Assembly: GCA_030549495.1 (NCBI GenBank)
Contig: JAUIRK010001052.1
Span: forward strand, 2,170,001-2,234,000
From: Nectonema munidae
Taxonomy: Eukaryota; Nematomorpha; Nectonematoida; Nectonematidae
Length of the DNA stretch: 64,000 bases
Reading direction: 5' to 3'
Position 1 is the first letter of the stretch, and each line of letters opens with the position of its first letter. Of this stretch, positions 1-11,700 are shown piece after piece. Position numbers and translations under genes: made by a program. Below the pieces are notes generated by a model. That model searched no databases, was not told the origin of the DNA, and saw only the letters and a program-made list of their open reading frames with translations.

Positions 1-3000
1 CTTAATCACAAGCAAGCACCAACAGAGGGCACTCTAGCACAGGAAGACACAAACAGGGAGCAATTAAATACAACAGGCACAAACAAGGAGCACTTAAACA
101 CAGTTAGGACTTAAACAATAGGCAGGCACAAACATGGAGCACTTAAACACAGACAGACACCATCATGTAGCACTCAAACACAGGAAGGCACAAACAGGGA
201 GCACTCAAACACAGGAAGGAACAAACAACAAACACTCAAACAACATCCTGGTACAAACAGGGAACACCCAAACATAGTCAGGCACAAATAAGGAGCACTT
301 AAACACAGGTAGGACTTAAACAAGAGGTAGGCACGAACAGTGAGCAATTACACAAAGGCAGGCACCAACAGGGGGCACTTAAACATACTCAAAGACAGGC
401 AGGCACTAACAGGGGGCACTCTAACACAGGCAGGCACAAACAGGGAGTACCTAAAGACAGGCAGGCACAAACGGGGCACTCAAAGACAACCAGGCACAAA
501 CAAGGAGCACTTAAACAAAGACAGGCACAAACAGGTAGCCTTTAAACAACAGAGGGGGGCACTCTGCATAGACAGGGAACACTTAAACACACGCAGGCAC
601 AAAGAGGGATCACTTAAACAGATTCAGGAATAAGCAGGAAACACTTTATCCAAGGCAAGCAGCAACAGGGAGCACTCAAACACAGGAAGGCACAAACATG
701 GAGCACTTAAACAAAATGCTGGCATAAATAACGAGCACTTAAACGACAGGCAGGCACCAACAGGAGGCACTCAAGCACAGGCATGTACAAACAGATAGCA
801 CTTAAACAACAGGCAGGCACAAACAGGGAGCGCTTAAACAACAGGCAGGCACAAACAGTGAGCACTTAAACACAAGCAGGGATAAACAAGTACCACTCAA
901 ACACAGGCAGGTACAAACATAGAGCACTCAAACATTTATAGGAAAAAACAGGAAGCACTCAAACACAATCAGGCACAAACAGAGAGGACTCAAACACAGA
1001 GAAGCACAAACAGTAAACAAACACTCAAACACAGGCAAGCACATACAGGGAAAATTCAAACACAGGCAGGCATAAACAGGAAGCACTCAAAGAAAGGCAG
1101 ACACAAAATGGAGCATTCAAACACAGGTCGACACGAACAGTGAGCACTCAAAAACAGGCAAGCACAAACAGGGAGATCTCAAACACAGCTAGGCACAAAC
1201 AGGGAGCACTTTATCACAAGCAAGCAATCAAGCACAGGAAGGCACAAACAGAGAGCACTTAAACCTAATCAAGCACAAACAAGGAACACTTAAACACAGG
1301 TAGGACTTAAACAATAGGCAGTCACAAACAGGGACCACTCAAACAGAGGCAAGAACAAACAGGGAGCACATAAACCAACGGAGGCAAAAACAGGTAATGC
1401 TTAAACAACAGGCAGGCACAAACCGTGAGCACTTAAACACAGGCAGGCACAAATAACGGGAGGCACAAAGAGATAACATTCAAACAACAGGCAGAAATAA
1501 ACAGGGAGCACGTAAACACAGGCGGACATTAACAGATTACACTCAAACACAGACAGGAACAAACAGCACTCTATCAACAGGAAGCACGCAAACACAGTCA
1601 GACACAAACAAGGAGCACTTAAACATAGTTAGGACTTAAAAAATAGGCAGGCAAAAACTGGGAGCACTTAAACATATGCAAACACCATTATGTGGCACTC
1701 AAATACATGCAGGCACAAACAAGGAGCACTCAAACAACAGACTGGTTAAACAGGGAGCACCCAAACACAGTCAGGCACAAACACGGAACACTTAAACATA
1801 GGTAAGACTTAAACAATAGGCAGGCACAAACAGGGAGCACTTAAACCCAGGAAGCCTCCAACAGGGGGCACTCAAACAAAGGCAGGCACAATTAGGAAGC
1901 ACTCACACAACAGGCAAGCATAGGGATCACTTAAACAACTGGCAGGCACGAAAAGGGAGCACTTAAACCCAGACCAGGACAAACAGGGAGCACTTAAACA
2001 CAGGCAAGCACAAACAGGGAGCACTTAAACATAGCCAGGCACAAACATGGAGGTCTTAAACAAAGGGAGGCACAAACAAGGCGCACTGAATTAAATAATA
2101 GACAGGCACAAACAGGGAGCACCTAAACATAGGCAGACACCATCATGGGGCACTCAAATGCATGCAGGCACAAACAAGGACACTCAAACACAGCCAGCCA
2201 CAAACATGAAGCACTCAAACACAGACAAGAAAAAACAACGAGCACTCAATCAAGGGAGCATGTAAACACAGTAAAGCACAAACAAGGAGCACTTAAAAAC
2301 AGGTAGGACTTAAACAATAGGCAAGAAGAAACAGGGAACAATTAAAGACATGCAGGGACAAATAGGGAGCACTTAAACAGAGGCAGGCACAAACAGAAAG
2401 CAATTAAACCTAGACAGGCTCAAACAGGGAGCACTTTAACACAAGCAAGCACCAACAGACCGCATTCAAACACAGGAAGGCACAAGCAGGGAGCACTTTA
2501 ACACAGTCAGGCACAAATAAGGAGCACTTAAACACAGGTAGGAGTTAAACAGGCACAAACAGGGAGCACTAAAATACAGGCAGTGAGGCACCAATAGTGT
2601 TCCCTCAAACACAGGCAAACACAAACAGTGAGCACTCAAACAACAGGCCCGGACAAACAGGAAGCACGTAAACACAGGTGGGCATTAACAGCTAACACTC
2701 AAAAACAGGCAGCTACAAATAGAGAGCACTCAAACACGGACAGCCAACAACAGGGAGCACTGAAAAACAAGCAGGAAAAAACAACGAGCACACAAACACA
2801 GTCAGGGACAAGCAAGGAGCACTTTAACACAGGTAGGAATTAAACAATAGGCAGGCACAAACAGTTAGAACTTAAACAACAGATAGGCAAAATCAGGGAA
2901 CACTCGAACAACTGGCAGGCACAAACAAGGAACACTCAATCACAGGCAGGCACAAATAGGAAGCACTCAAAAACAGGCAGGCACAAACACATGGCACTCA

Positions 3001-3310
3001 AACATAGGCAGGCACAAACAACAGCACTTAAAAAGAGATTTGGGACAAACAGGCTGGCACAAACAGGTAGCTCTTAAACAGAGATAGTCACAAACAGTAG
3101 GCACTTAAACAACAAACAAGCACAAACAGTAAGGAATTAAAGAACAGGTAGGACTAAAACAACAGGCAGGCAGGAACAGTAAGCACTCAAAGACAGGCAG
3201 ACACAAACAGGGAGTACACCAAACAGAGTTCGAAACAAAAAGTGAGCACTCAAACACTGTCAGAACCAAACAAGGAGTACTCAAACACAAGAAGGCACAA
3301 ACAGGGAGGG
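1..3310. repeat. 31-bp minisatellite array I (runs off left edge)
   Basis: The stretch is a continuous, diverged tandem repeat with a period of 31 bp. Recurrent words are GCACTCAAACA and GGCACAAACAGGG. The plus-strand unit is rich in A, C and G and has about one T per 31 bases. Variants end in ACTTAAACA or have CACC in place of CACA. The unit length is not a multiple of three and stops are frequent in all frames, so open frames here are by-products of composition. From about 740 to 3274 the order of variant units matches 16691-19234 almost unit by unit. The array gives way near 3300-3310 to unrelated AT-rich DNA. Confidence 0.95.
740..3274 (+). repeat. Segmental duplication, copy 1 of array block
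   Basis: The succession of variant units (for example AAGCAATTAAACCTAG near 2400 and ACAAGCAGGGATAAACAAG near 872) recurs in the same order and orientation at 16691-19234, at a nearly constant offset of about 15.96 kb. This is a duplication of a 2.5-kb block, not only unit-level homology. Part of the same order appears a third time near 20290-20760. Confidence 0.85.
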
Positions 3311-4457
3311 GCGGAGAAAAAAACGAGGATTTAAAGGGGGTGAATAAGCCTTTCAAGAGAGATTTCAAGGGGAAGAACAAAAAGGGGTTTTCAAGTTGGT
3401 GAAAAATGTGGGTTTTCAATCCTGGTGAAATAAAAAAACTGGATTTCAAGGCGGTGAAAAAGTCTTTCAATTGTTAATGCCCAATTGCAGCGACTAAATG
3501 TCATTTCAAACCTTATAGTATAAACTCAAAATTAGAATTGATGAGGTTTCAATAGCAAAAACCTGTCTTTCACACAATGTATGCTTAGTTATAATGATCA
3601 AATACAAGAGAACTTACAGTTTCTATTAATATATATTTTAATTTATATTTTGAATAAGAAAGATTGTTAAAAATAAAAGAGAATAAAATATACTTTTTAA
3701 TTTTAAAGAAATTAAAAATTTTACTAAAATATATTTTTGAGAAAATATTTTATAAATTTATTCGCATGGACATTATTGCTACAATCAACGGGTCAAATTG
3801 ACAACAGGTCTCATCGGGGTCAAATTGAAGACAAGTTTTTACTTTTCCCTAAAATATAAAGTTTTAACTCAAGGCTTTACTTTTCCAGCTTATTTTATAC
3901 CTATCCTTCTCAAGAAAGATAATTAATTTGTTAGTTACTATTTCAAATCTATATTTTTAATAAAATATTGTTCTTAGTTGTTTTTTTAATTTTGATTTCT
4001 ATGTAAGATAATTTTTAAATATGTAAAGTGTTAATAATAGATTTCTTTCTTTAATCTAAGCTATTTAGTTTATAAAATTTATTTTTTTCTAAATTATATT
4101 ACATTAAAATTTTAACTATTAAGTAATAAAAGATTTCATCAGATTTATATAATTTTATTTTTAATCTAAATAAATAGATCTATCTATTTTTGAAGATTTT
4201 TTTAGATTTTATATAGTAAAAGATAAATTATTCTAATTTTATTTTATATTGTCCACTAACTTTGATATCTAATTTGCTAATTCGTTATTTTATATTATTT
4301 TAAAACAGGTTTTCTAGATTATATGTTTTAAATTATTATAATACACTTTTTTTATATTCCCTTTAATTTATTTTTAATGATAATCTAATTTGCTAATTCC
4401 TTTTTTATGTAGTAAATTATCATATCTTTGATTTTTCCGTGTACCATTGATCTTTAC
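3311..4457. other. AT-rich spacer, no gene seen
   Basis: The first 170 bases contain short repeats of a motif like TTTCAAGGCGGTGAAAAAG (about 3340-3470). The rest is AT-rich. A short phrase, ATCTAATTTGCTAATTC, occurs near 4269 and again in similar form near 4383. I see no supported coding region or RNA gene. Confidence 0.6.
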
Positions 4458-4671
4458 GTCTACTAATGATCCTTCTGGGGGATATTAATGATTATTACAC
4501 TAAATAACAAATTTCAAAAATAAATTTTACTAGAGATGTGTAAAGTGATTAAGACTAATTTGGTTGCGCTAATTTTAAAAATCATAACCGTTTTGCTGTA
4601 TAACGTGAGGATTTTCAGGAACAGAAATATTCCCATTGCCTAGAAGTTAGGATTTCAATGAAATTTACATG
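4458..4671 (+). repeat. Left terminal inverted repeat of the unclassified element
   Basis: The segment is the reverse complement of 19437-19640. The best-conserved words are AATCATAACCGTTTTGCTGT and TTCCCATTGCCTAGAAGTTA. Identity is high over roughly 4530-4671 and weaker, with gaps, outside that. Confidence 0.85.
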
Positions 4672-4736
4672 TCTTTAATATGTCTATTTCGTACAATTGT
4701 TGTAAACTGTGTTATATTTCTTTCTTTCAGATAAAG

Positions 4737-5114
4737 ATGAGTAGGCGTTCCTCTACCAATCATCCTGACAACTTCTGTTATGTCTGTAGTCGGTATACCA
4801 AAAAAGATCAACAGCGAAGTATATCTATAGCAGTGAAAATGAAGGCCGCCTACTTTCACTACTTCAGGTGTAAGGTGGGGGACCAAGAACAGAGCTGGGC
4901 ACCATACATCTGCTGCAAAGCTGTCACACAACCTTGACTCAGTGGTTGGTGGGCAAGCATGCGATTTGCGGTGCCCATGATATGGCGTCAGCCGCAGAAT
5001 CATCATGATGTTTGTTATTTCTGCTGCACAAGCATCGCCGACTTCAATAAGAAGAATAAAGGTCACATCAATTTCGCTGACTGCGTCTCTGCTCGTAAAC
5101 TTGTGCTTCATGAT
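4737..5114 (+). pseudogene. N-terminal part of the TIR-element protein
   Basis: A splice-acceptor-like tract (TTTCTTTCTTTCAG, ending at 4730) precedes the ATG at 4737, suggesting an intron in the leader. The product starts MSRRSSTNHPDNFCYVC and continues with KSWAP-like (QSWAPYICC) and FAVPMIW blocks, then CYFCCTSI. These paired cysteines look like a zinc-binding N-terminal module and match the family as I remember it. The reading frame is not continuous through the segment. It stops at the target duplication of the Mutator-like element, and the protein resumes at 7896. It is a broken copy. Confidence 0.7.
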
Positions 5115-5123
5115 GACTAGAAC
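5115..5123 (+). repeat. Target site duplication (left) of MULE-1
   Basis: GACTAGAAC occurs here and again at 7887-7895, immediately outside the inverted repeats. Nine bases is the typical Mutator-superfamily target duplication. Confidence 0.92.
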
Positions 5124-5262
5124 GGTCTCATGACATTTCATCACACGACACTTCATCACGCGACACTTCATCACACGACATTTCATCATAACGACACTTC
5201 ATCACACGACATTTAATCATAGCGACACTTCACCACACGACACTTCATCACATAATCAGAGA
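5124..5262 (+). repeat. MULE-1 left TIR built of ~15-bp tandem subrepeats
   Basis: Eight or nine copies of CATCACACGACACTT-like words run in tandem, with CGACATTTCATCA variants. The right end (7744-7886) has the same words in reverse complement. Confidence 0.88.
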
Positions 5263-5653
5263 AGCTTTTTATCATTTCAATTTCCTATATGTTGTAAAAC
5301 ATCAGCATAGATAAATAGTCCAGATATAAGTATTAGAGCATTATATTATCTGGAGAATTTTACCTAGGTATGATAAGCTTTTTCATGGGCATGTTGTTGA
5401 TAATCTTCTAATTATATATGAGATACTTTAACAGCTAAACAGGAAGTGAAAAGTGTACAACTTGAAGTATATATGATACATTTTTACAGGTTGTTGTATA
5501 GATAATCTTTTGAATATTTTCCCATTCTACTCACTAATACTTCCTTGTTAGTTTTTTCTTCTTGAGAATACCTTCAACTCTTTTACTTTTAACTTTTACT
5601 CCCTTCTATTTTTTTATGTCAAAATAAAAGTTTTTACCTTATTAACATTTAAA

Positions 5654-7064
5654 ATGGATACAAATGATGTTGAATATTTTTGTAACTTTGGAACAACTTC
5701 CAAGGGAAAGAAAACTGCAATATTCAATAATTGCGAATATTATAAACATCGAAAAAACAAAGATAATTCTATCCGTTGGCGATGCTCAGAATACCAAAAA
5801 AAGAAATGTAATGCGTTTATTACAACGTTGGGAGAACGTGTAATTTCCTCACCCAAATCTGAGCATTCCCATTATTTGTACAGAGAAAAAATCTGCGCAA
5901 AATTAGCAGTGAACAAAATGAAAATTGCAATGAAAGAAGTTGGAGCAGCTCCAATGATTGTCTCTAGTGAATATTGTCAAGATATATCAACCTCATCCAT
6001 GATGCGAATACCAAAGAAGCCAAGCCTAATTCGAACATTACAACGATCTAAAGGAAGATTTAACACATTACCACTTTTGCCAACTTCAACAAATTTTGAA
6101 ATAACAGGTAAGTTTAGAGACAATTTATTGTATGATTCTGGCATTGACGATACCGAAAGAATTATTATATTTGGACATAATGAAGTTGTGTCTTGTTTGT
6201 CACGTGCCAGACTCTGGATTGCTGATGGTACTTTTAAAGTTGTACCATGTTTATTTTATCAGTTGTATACTCTTCATTTTCATTTTGGAGAAGGGCGTAA
6301 TCCAGCAGGAATGTATGCTCTTCTGAAAAACAAAAGTAGAAATATTTATAGAAGAATGATTAACGCAATGAAGAATATTGTTCCTTGTGCCAATCCTGAA
6401 CAAATTCTTCTAGATTTTGAAATAGCTGCAATGACTGAATTTCAGTATGCTTTTCCGAACACAGAAATCAAAGGTTGTTTTTTCCATCTTTCGCAGAATG
6501 TTTATAAAAAAGCCATTCAGTTGGGAATGAAATCCGAAATGGAAAGTGATAATGAATTAAGCACACTGATTCTTTGTTTACCTGCACTTTCTTTAGTCCC
6601 GACAAACTTTGTTGAAAATGCATTTGACACTTTAGGAACATATGCCTGAAAATGATAAAGTTACTCAGCTTCTGACATACTTTGAAAACACCTACATAAG
6701 AAGAGGATACAGAAGAAATGGAGCAGCAAGGAATCACCTTTTTCCTATTTCAAAGTGGGATCATTTTGAAAATTGTGTGGAAGGTGTGGCTCGAACTACA
6801 AATGCTGTAGAGGGATGGCATTACTCTTTGCAATATTTATTCCAATGCAGCAGCCACCCAACAATTTGGTAATTCCTAAACGGTATTTACAAAGATATTG
6901 CTTTTCAACGTTTGAATTTAACTCAAGGAATAACAGGTGCACCTCTACCGACTAATAAAAAATATCTTTCTATTAAGGAGAAGATTAAAAGCATAGCTAG
7001 TCTGTTCGCACAGACTGATATCATGACATACCTTAGAGCTATTCAGTATTCTGCGTGTAAGTAG
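5654..7064 (+). pseudogene. MULE transposase with FLYWCH zinc finger
   Basis: The start at 5654 opens a 331-residue frame. Residues about 7-78 fit a FLYWCH zinc finger (RWRCSEYQKKKCNAFI, then the histidine pair in HSHYLY). The MULE transposase core follows: LWIADGTFKVVP (first Asp) around residue 190, then LLDFEIAAM (second Asp) and GCFFHLSQNVY. The protein continues after a change of frame near 6645 (YFENTYIRRGYRRNGAAR, then TTNAVEGWH) and after another near 6870 (IYKDIAFQRLNLTQGITGAP), ending with TAG at 7062-7064. The total is about 465 residues, usual for short FLYWCH-MULE proteins. Two frame changes make it a recent pseudogene. Confidence 0.88.
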
Positions 7065-7743
7065 TTTGTTTTTATAAGTATGGCAATTTTTATTGTTTTT
7101 AAATTATTTCTTATACAAATAAATCAAATTATAGTACTTTCATTTTCTAATTTTTTTCCAAAAGATATATATATAGTTTTCAGACGCATTACCGTCCCTC
7201 AATTTACCGCAAACCCATACACTACCGTAAAATTATATAGAAAGGATTTGTTCTTTGGGAATCCCTCGATTTAATGCTCGTATATGACATCGACAAATAG
7301 TTTTAATAAAGCAAGCAAGCTCCATTTAATTGAAATATTTTTCTTTGAAATATATATTTTTCTTTGAAGAATTTGTAAATATTATATTTTTGACAAAATA
7401 TGAACGATATTATACACAAATTAAGGAACAGTTGTAAGGCATACTTTGTATTATAGTGATCTTTTTCAAACCTAACTTGACATAACGTAGTAATTATAAA
7501 TAAAAATAGATGTTATTGAATAAAGATTTAAATTTTGATTTTTGAGTTAAATATTTACCCTATATTTTTAGTCTACAGTATTTATATTAATAAAATGAGC
7601 ATAACTTCAATGGGTTAGTTATAATAATATATCTTAATACCCTGTATTCGAGTACGACAGGGAGGTTAAATTTTTTGTGGCAGGGATCATAAGACCAACG
7701 ATGTTGTGGTAAATGTAGGCGAATAATTATTTTATATTTGGTT

Positions 7744-7886
7744 GTGATGATATGTCGTGTGATGAAGTGTCGGTATGATGAAATGTCGCGTGATGAAGTG
7801 TCGTTATGATAAAGTGTCGTGTGATGAAGTGTCGTGTGATGAAATGTCGTGTGATGAAATGTCGTCTGATGAAATGTCGTAGCACG
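7744..7886 (-). repeat. MULE-1 right TIR
   Basis: Tandem GATGAAGTGTCGTGTGAT-like words are the reverse complement of the left TIR. The outer end is ATGAAATGTCGTAGCACG, directly followed by the 9-bp target duplication. Confidence 0.88.
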
Positions 7887-7895
7887 GACTAGAAC
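7887..7895 (+). repeat. Target site duplication (right) of MULE-1
   Basis: The second copy of GACTAGAAC, identical to 5115-5123. Confidence 0.92.
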
Positions 7896-8757
7896 TCCAT
7901 TCCAACACCTTGAGCTGATCAGAACATAGCTGTAAGCAGTGGTGAAGAGGATGGTGATGATGAACCTTTTGAACCCAACACTCAAGAACCACACCTTCTG
8001 AACCAGGGAGACTTTGATCTTGTAGAGATCTCTCGCTGTCAAAGGCGAAGGCAGAGCTGCTTGGATCAAGGCTGCAGCAGTGGAATCTACTGGAACCTAA
8101 CACCAAGATATCCTTGTTCAGAACACGTCACAGAAACATGGCTGAGTTCTTTGAGATGGAAGACACGATGACATTCTGCAGTGACATCGACGGTCTGTTG
8201 AAAGAACTTGGGTGTGATCACGATTCTGCAAACTGGCGCCTCTTCATCGACTCGGGGAAGAACAGCTTGAAGGCTGTTTTGTTCCACAATGGCACCGAGA
8301 AACCATCAGTTCCACTGGCTCACGCGTTCGGCATGACAGAGACTATGCGGCAGCTGCTTGATTCCATCAAGTACAATAACTTCAACTGGCACATCTACGG
8401 AGACTTGAAAGTGGTGGCGCTGTTGTCAGGGCTGCAGTCAGGCTACACGAAATACATGTGCTTCCTTTGTCTCTGGGATAGCAGAGACGACAAGAATCAC
8501 TGGACGAAGAAAGATTTGGAAGGGGGAAAGGAGCATGTACCTGTCAACACAACGTGAATCATGTCGACCCAGCCAAGATTTTCTTTCCACCACTCCACAT
8601 AAAGCTCGGCTTGATGAAAAGTTTTGTACGGGCAATGGATCTGAATGGGCGTGGGTTTTTATACCTCGAAGAAAAGTTTGGCAACACCTTGTCGGAGGCC
8701 AAAATCAAGGGTGGTGTCTTTGTTGGACCGCAAATCCGACAGATTATGATTCGGCAT
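7896..8757 (+). pseudogene. Central part of the TIR-element protein (possible DDE core)
   Basis: After the MULE the same protein resumes. An acidic linker (EDGDDEPFEPN) comes first, then ELLGSRLQQWNLLEP, MAEFFEMEDTMTFC, the block WRLFIDSGKNSLKAVLFHNG, then HIYGDLKVVALLSG, CFLCLWDSRDDKNHW, PLHIKLGLMKSFV and VFVGPQIRQIM. LFIDSGK and YGDLKV each put an Asp at the end of a hydrophobic strand, as in RNase-H-fold transposases. That resemblance is my inference and no superfamily is recognised. Frame changes occur within the segment. It ends abruptly where the 31-bp array begins at about 8757. I recall about 100 further residues in this family before the C-terminal piece found at 19237. Confidence 0.7.
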
Positions 8758-11700
8758 GGGGCACTCAAACAAAGTCAGGCTCAAACAACAGGCTGGCACA
8801 AACAGAGAACATTTAAACACAAGCCGGCAAAAACAGGTAACACTCACACACAAGCATCTACAAACAGAGAGCACTCAAACACAGGCAGGCAAAAACATCG
8901 GGCACTCAAACAAAGGCAGGAACAAAAAACAACAGGGGGTACAAACATAGAGCACCCAAACACAGTCAGGCACAAACAGGGAGGACTCAAACAACATTCT
9001 TGCACATACAAGTAGTACTTAAACACAATCAGGCACTAGCAAGGAGCACTTAAACACAGGTAGGACTTAAACAATAGGCCAGTATAAACAGGGAGCACTT
9101 AATAACAGGCAGGCACTAACAGGGGCCACTCTAACACAGGCAGGCACAAACAGGGAGCACTTAAACACAGGCAGGCACTAAAGGCAAGGAGCACTTAAAC
9201 AAAGACAGCCACAAGCAGGTAGCCTTTAAACAACAGGGGGCACTCTAACAAAGGCAGTGAACAATTAAACACATGCAGGCACAAACAGGGATCACTTAAA
9301 CAGATTCAGGAATAAACAGGGAGCATTTTATCCAAGGCAAGCAGCAACAGGGGGCACTCAAACAAAGACAGGCACAAACAACAGGCTGGCACAAACAGAG
9401 AACATTTAAACACAAGCGGGCAAAAACAGGTAACACTAGCAGGTACAAACAGAGAGCACTCAAAAACATCGGGCAATCAAACATAGGCGGGCAAAAACAC
9501 AGACAGGAACAAATAACGAGCATAAAACAACAGGAGGCACAAACATGGAGCACCCAAACACAATCAGGGAGGACTCAAACAACATGCTTGCACATACAAG
9601 TAGTACATAAACACAATTAGGCACAAGCAAGTAGCATTTAAACACAGGTAGGACTTAAACAATAGGACGGTATAAACAGCGAGCACTTAATAACACGAGG
9701 TATTCTAACATAGACAGGCGCAAACAGGGAGCATTTTAACACAGGAAGGCACAAACAGGGAGCACTCAAACAAAATGCTGGCATAAATAACGAGCACTTA
9801 AACACATGAAGGCACAGACTGGTAGGACTTAAACAACAGACAGGCACAAACAATTAGCACTCAAACACAGGCAGGCACAAACATGGGGCACTCAAACGCA
9901 GGCACGAAGAGGGAGCACTAAAACACAGGAAGGCACAAACAGAAAACATTTAAACACAAGCAGGTACAAACAAAGAGCACTCAAACACAGGCGGGCAAAA
10001 ACATTTGGCACTCAACATAGGCAGGAACAAATAACGAGCAAAAAATAACAGGAGGTACAAACATGAAGCACCCAAACAGAGTCAGGCACAAACAGGGAGG
10101 ACTCAAACAACATGCTTGCACATACAAGTAGTACTTAAACACAATCAGGCACTAGCAATGAGCACTTAAACACAGGTTGGACTTAAACAATAGGCCAGTA
10201 TGAACAGGAAGCACTTAATAACAGGCAGGCACTCTAACACAGGCAGGCACAAACAGGGAGCACTTAAACACAGACAGGCACAAACGGGGCACTCAAAGAC
10301 AAGCAGGCACAAACAAGGAGAACTTAAACAAAGACAGGCACAAGCGGGTAGCCTTTAAACAACAGAACATAGGCAGGGAACAATTAAACACATGCAGGCA
10401 CAAATAGGGATCAATAAACAGATTCAAGAATAAACAGGGAGCATTTTATCCAAGGCAAGCAGCAACAGGGGGCACTCAAACACAGGAAGGCACAAACAGG
10501 GAGCACTCAAACACAGACAGACACAAACATGGGGCACTCAAACAAAGACAGGCACAAACAGGGGGCACTCAAACAACAGGCTGGCACAAACAGAGAACAT
10601 TTAAACACAAGCAGGCAAAAACAGGTAACACTCAAACACTAGCAGGTACAAACAGAGAGCACTCAAAAACATCGGGCACTCAAACACAGGCGGACAAAAA
10701 CATCGGGCACTCAAACACAGACAGGAACAAATAACGAGCAAAAACAACAGGAGGTACAAACATGGAGCACCCACACACAATCAGGGAGGACTCAAACAAC
10801 ATGCTTGCACATACAAGTAGTACATAAACACTATTAGGCACAAGCAAGGAGCATTTAAACACAGGTAGGACTTAAATAATAGGACGGTATAAACAGCGAA
10901 CACTTAATAACACGAGGTACTCTAACACAGACAGGCGCAAAAAGGGAGCATTTTAACACAGTAAGGCACAAACATGGAGCACTCAAACACAGGCAAGCAC
11001 GAAGAGGGAGCACTAAAACACAGGAAGGCACAAACAGGGGGACACAAACAACAGGCTGGCACAAACAGAGAACATTTAAACACAAGCAGGCAAAAACAGG
11101 TAACACTCAAACATAAGCAGGTACAAACAAAGAGCACTAAAACACAGGCGGGCAAAAACATTTGGCACTCAACACCGGTAGGAACAAATAACGAGCAAAA
11201 AATAACAGGAGGTACAAACATGGAGCACCCAAACACAGTCAGGCACAAACAGGGAGGACTCAAACAACATGCTTGCACATACAAGTAGTACTTAAACACA
11301 ATCAGGCACTAGCAAGGAGCACTTAAACACAGGTAGGACTTAAACAATAGGCCAGTATAAACAGGGAGCACTTAATACCAGTCAGGCACTAACAGGGGGC
11401 ACTCTAACACAGGCAGGCACAAACAGGGAGCACTTAAACACAGACAGGCACAAACGGGGCACTCAAAGACAAGCAGGCACAAACAAGGAGAACTTAAACA
11501 AAGACAGGCACAAGCAGGCAGCCTTTAAACAACAGGGGGGCACTCTAACACAGGCAGGGAACAATTAAACACATGCAGGCACAAACAGGGATCACTTAAA
11601 CAGATTCAAGAATAAACAGGGAGCATTTTATCCCAGGCAAGCAGCAACAGGGGGCACTCAAACACAGGAAGGCACAAACAGGGAGCACTCTAACACAGAC

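Larger units (their letters stand above)
5124..7886 (+). mobile_element. Mutator-like DNA transposon (MULE-1), 2763 bp
   Basis: The element is bounded by an exact 9-bp target duplication and by inverted repeats of about 140 bp that are themselves tandem arrays of a ~15-bp word (CATCACACGACACTT and variants). It carries one transposase gene with a FLYWCH-type zinc finger and a MULE transposase domain (5654-7064). The target duplication is still exact, but the gene has frame breaks, so it is a fairly recent insertion that is probably no longer active. It is inserted in the gene of the unclassified TIR element. Confidence 0.93.

Noticed and set aside
4665-5189. A 174-codon minus-strand frame beginning MMKCRVMKCRVMKC
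   Set aside because: It runs antisense through the TIR-element gene and the MULE-1 tandem TIR; the repeated start is the 15-bp word translated.
8087-8874. Minus-strand frames over the central transposon gene piece
   Set aside because: They are antisense shadows of the plus-strand protein, whose blocks match a known family.
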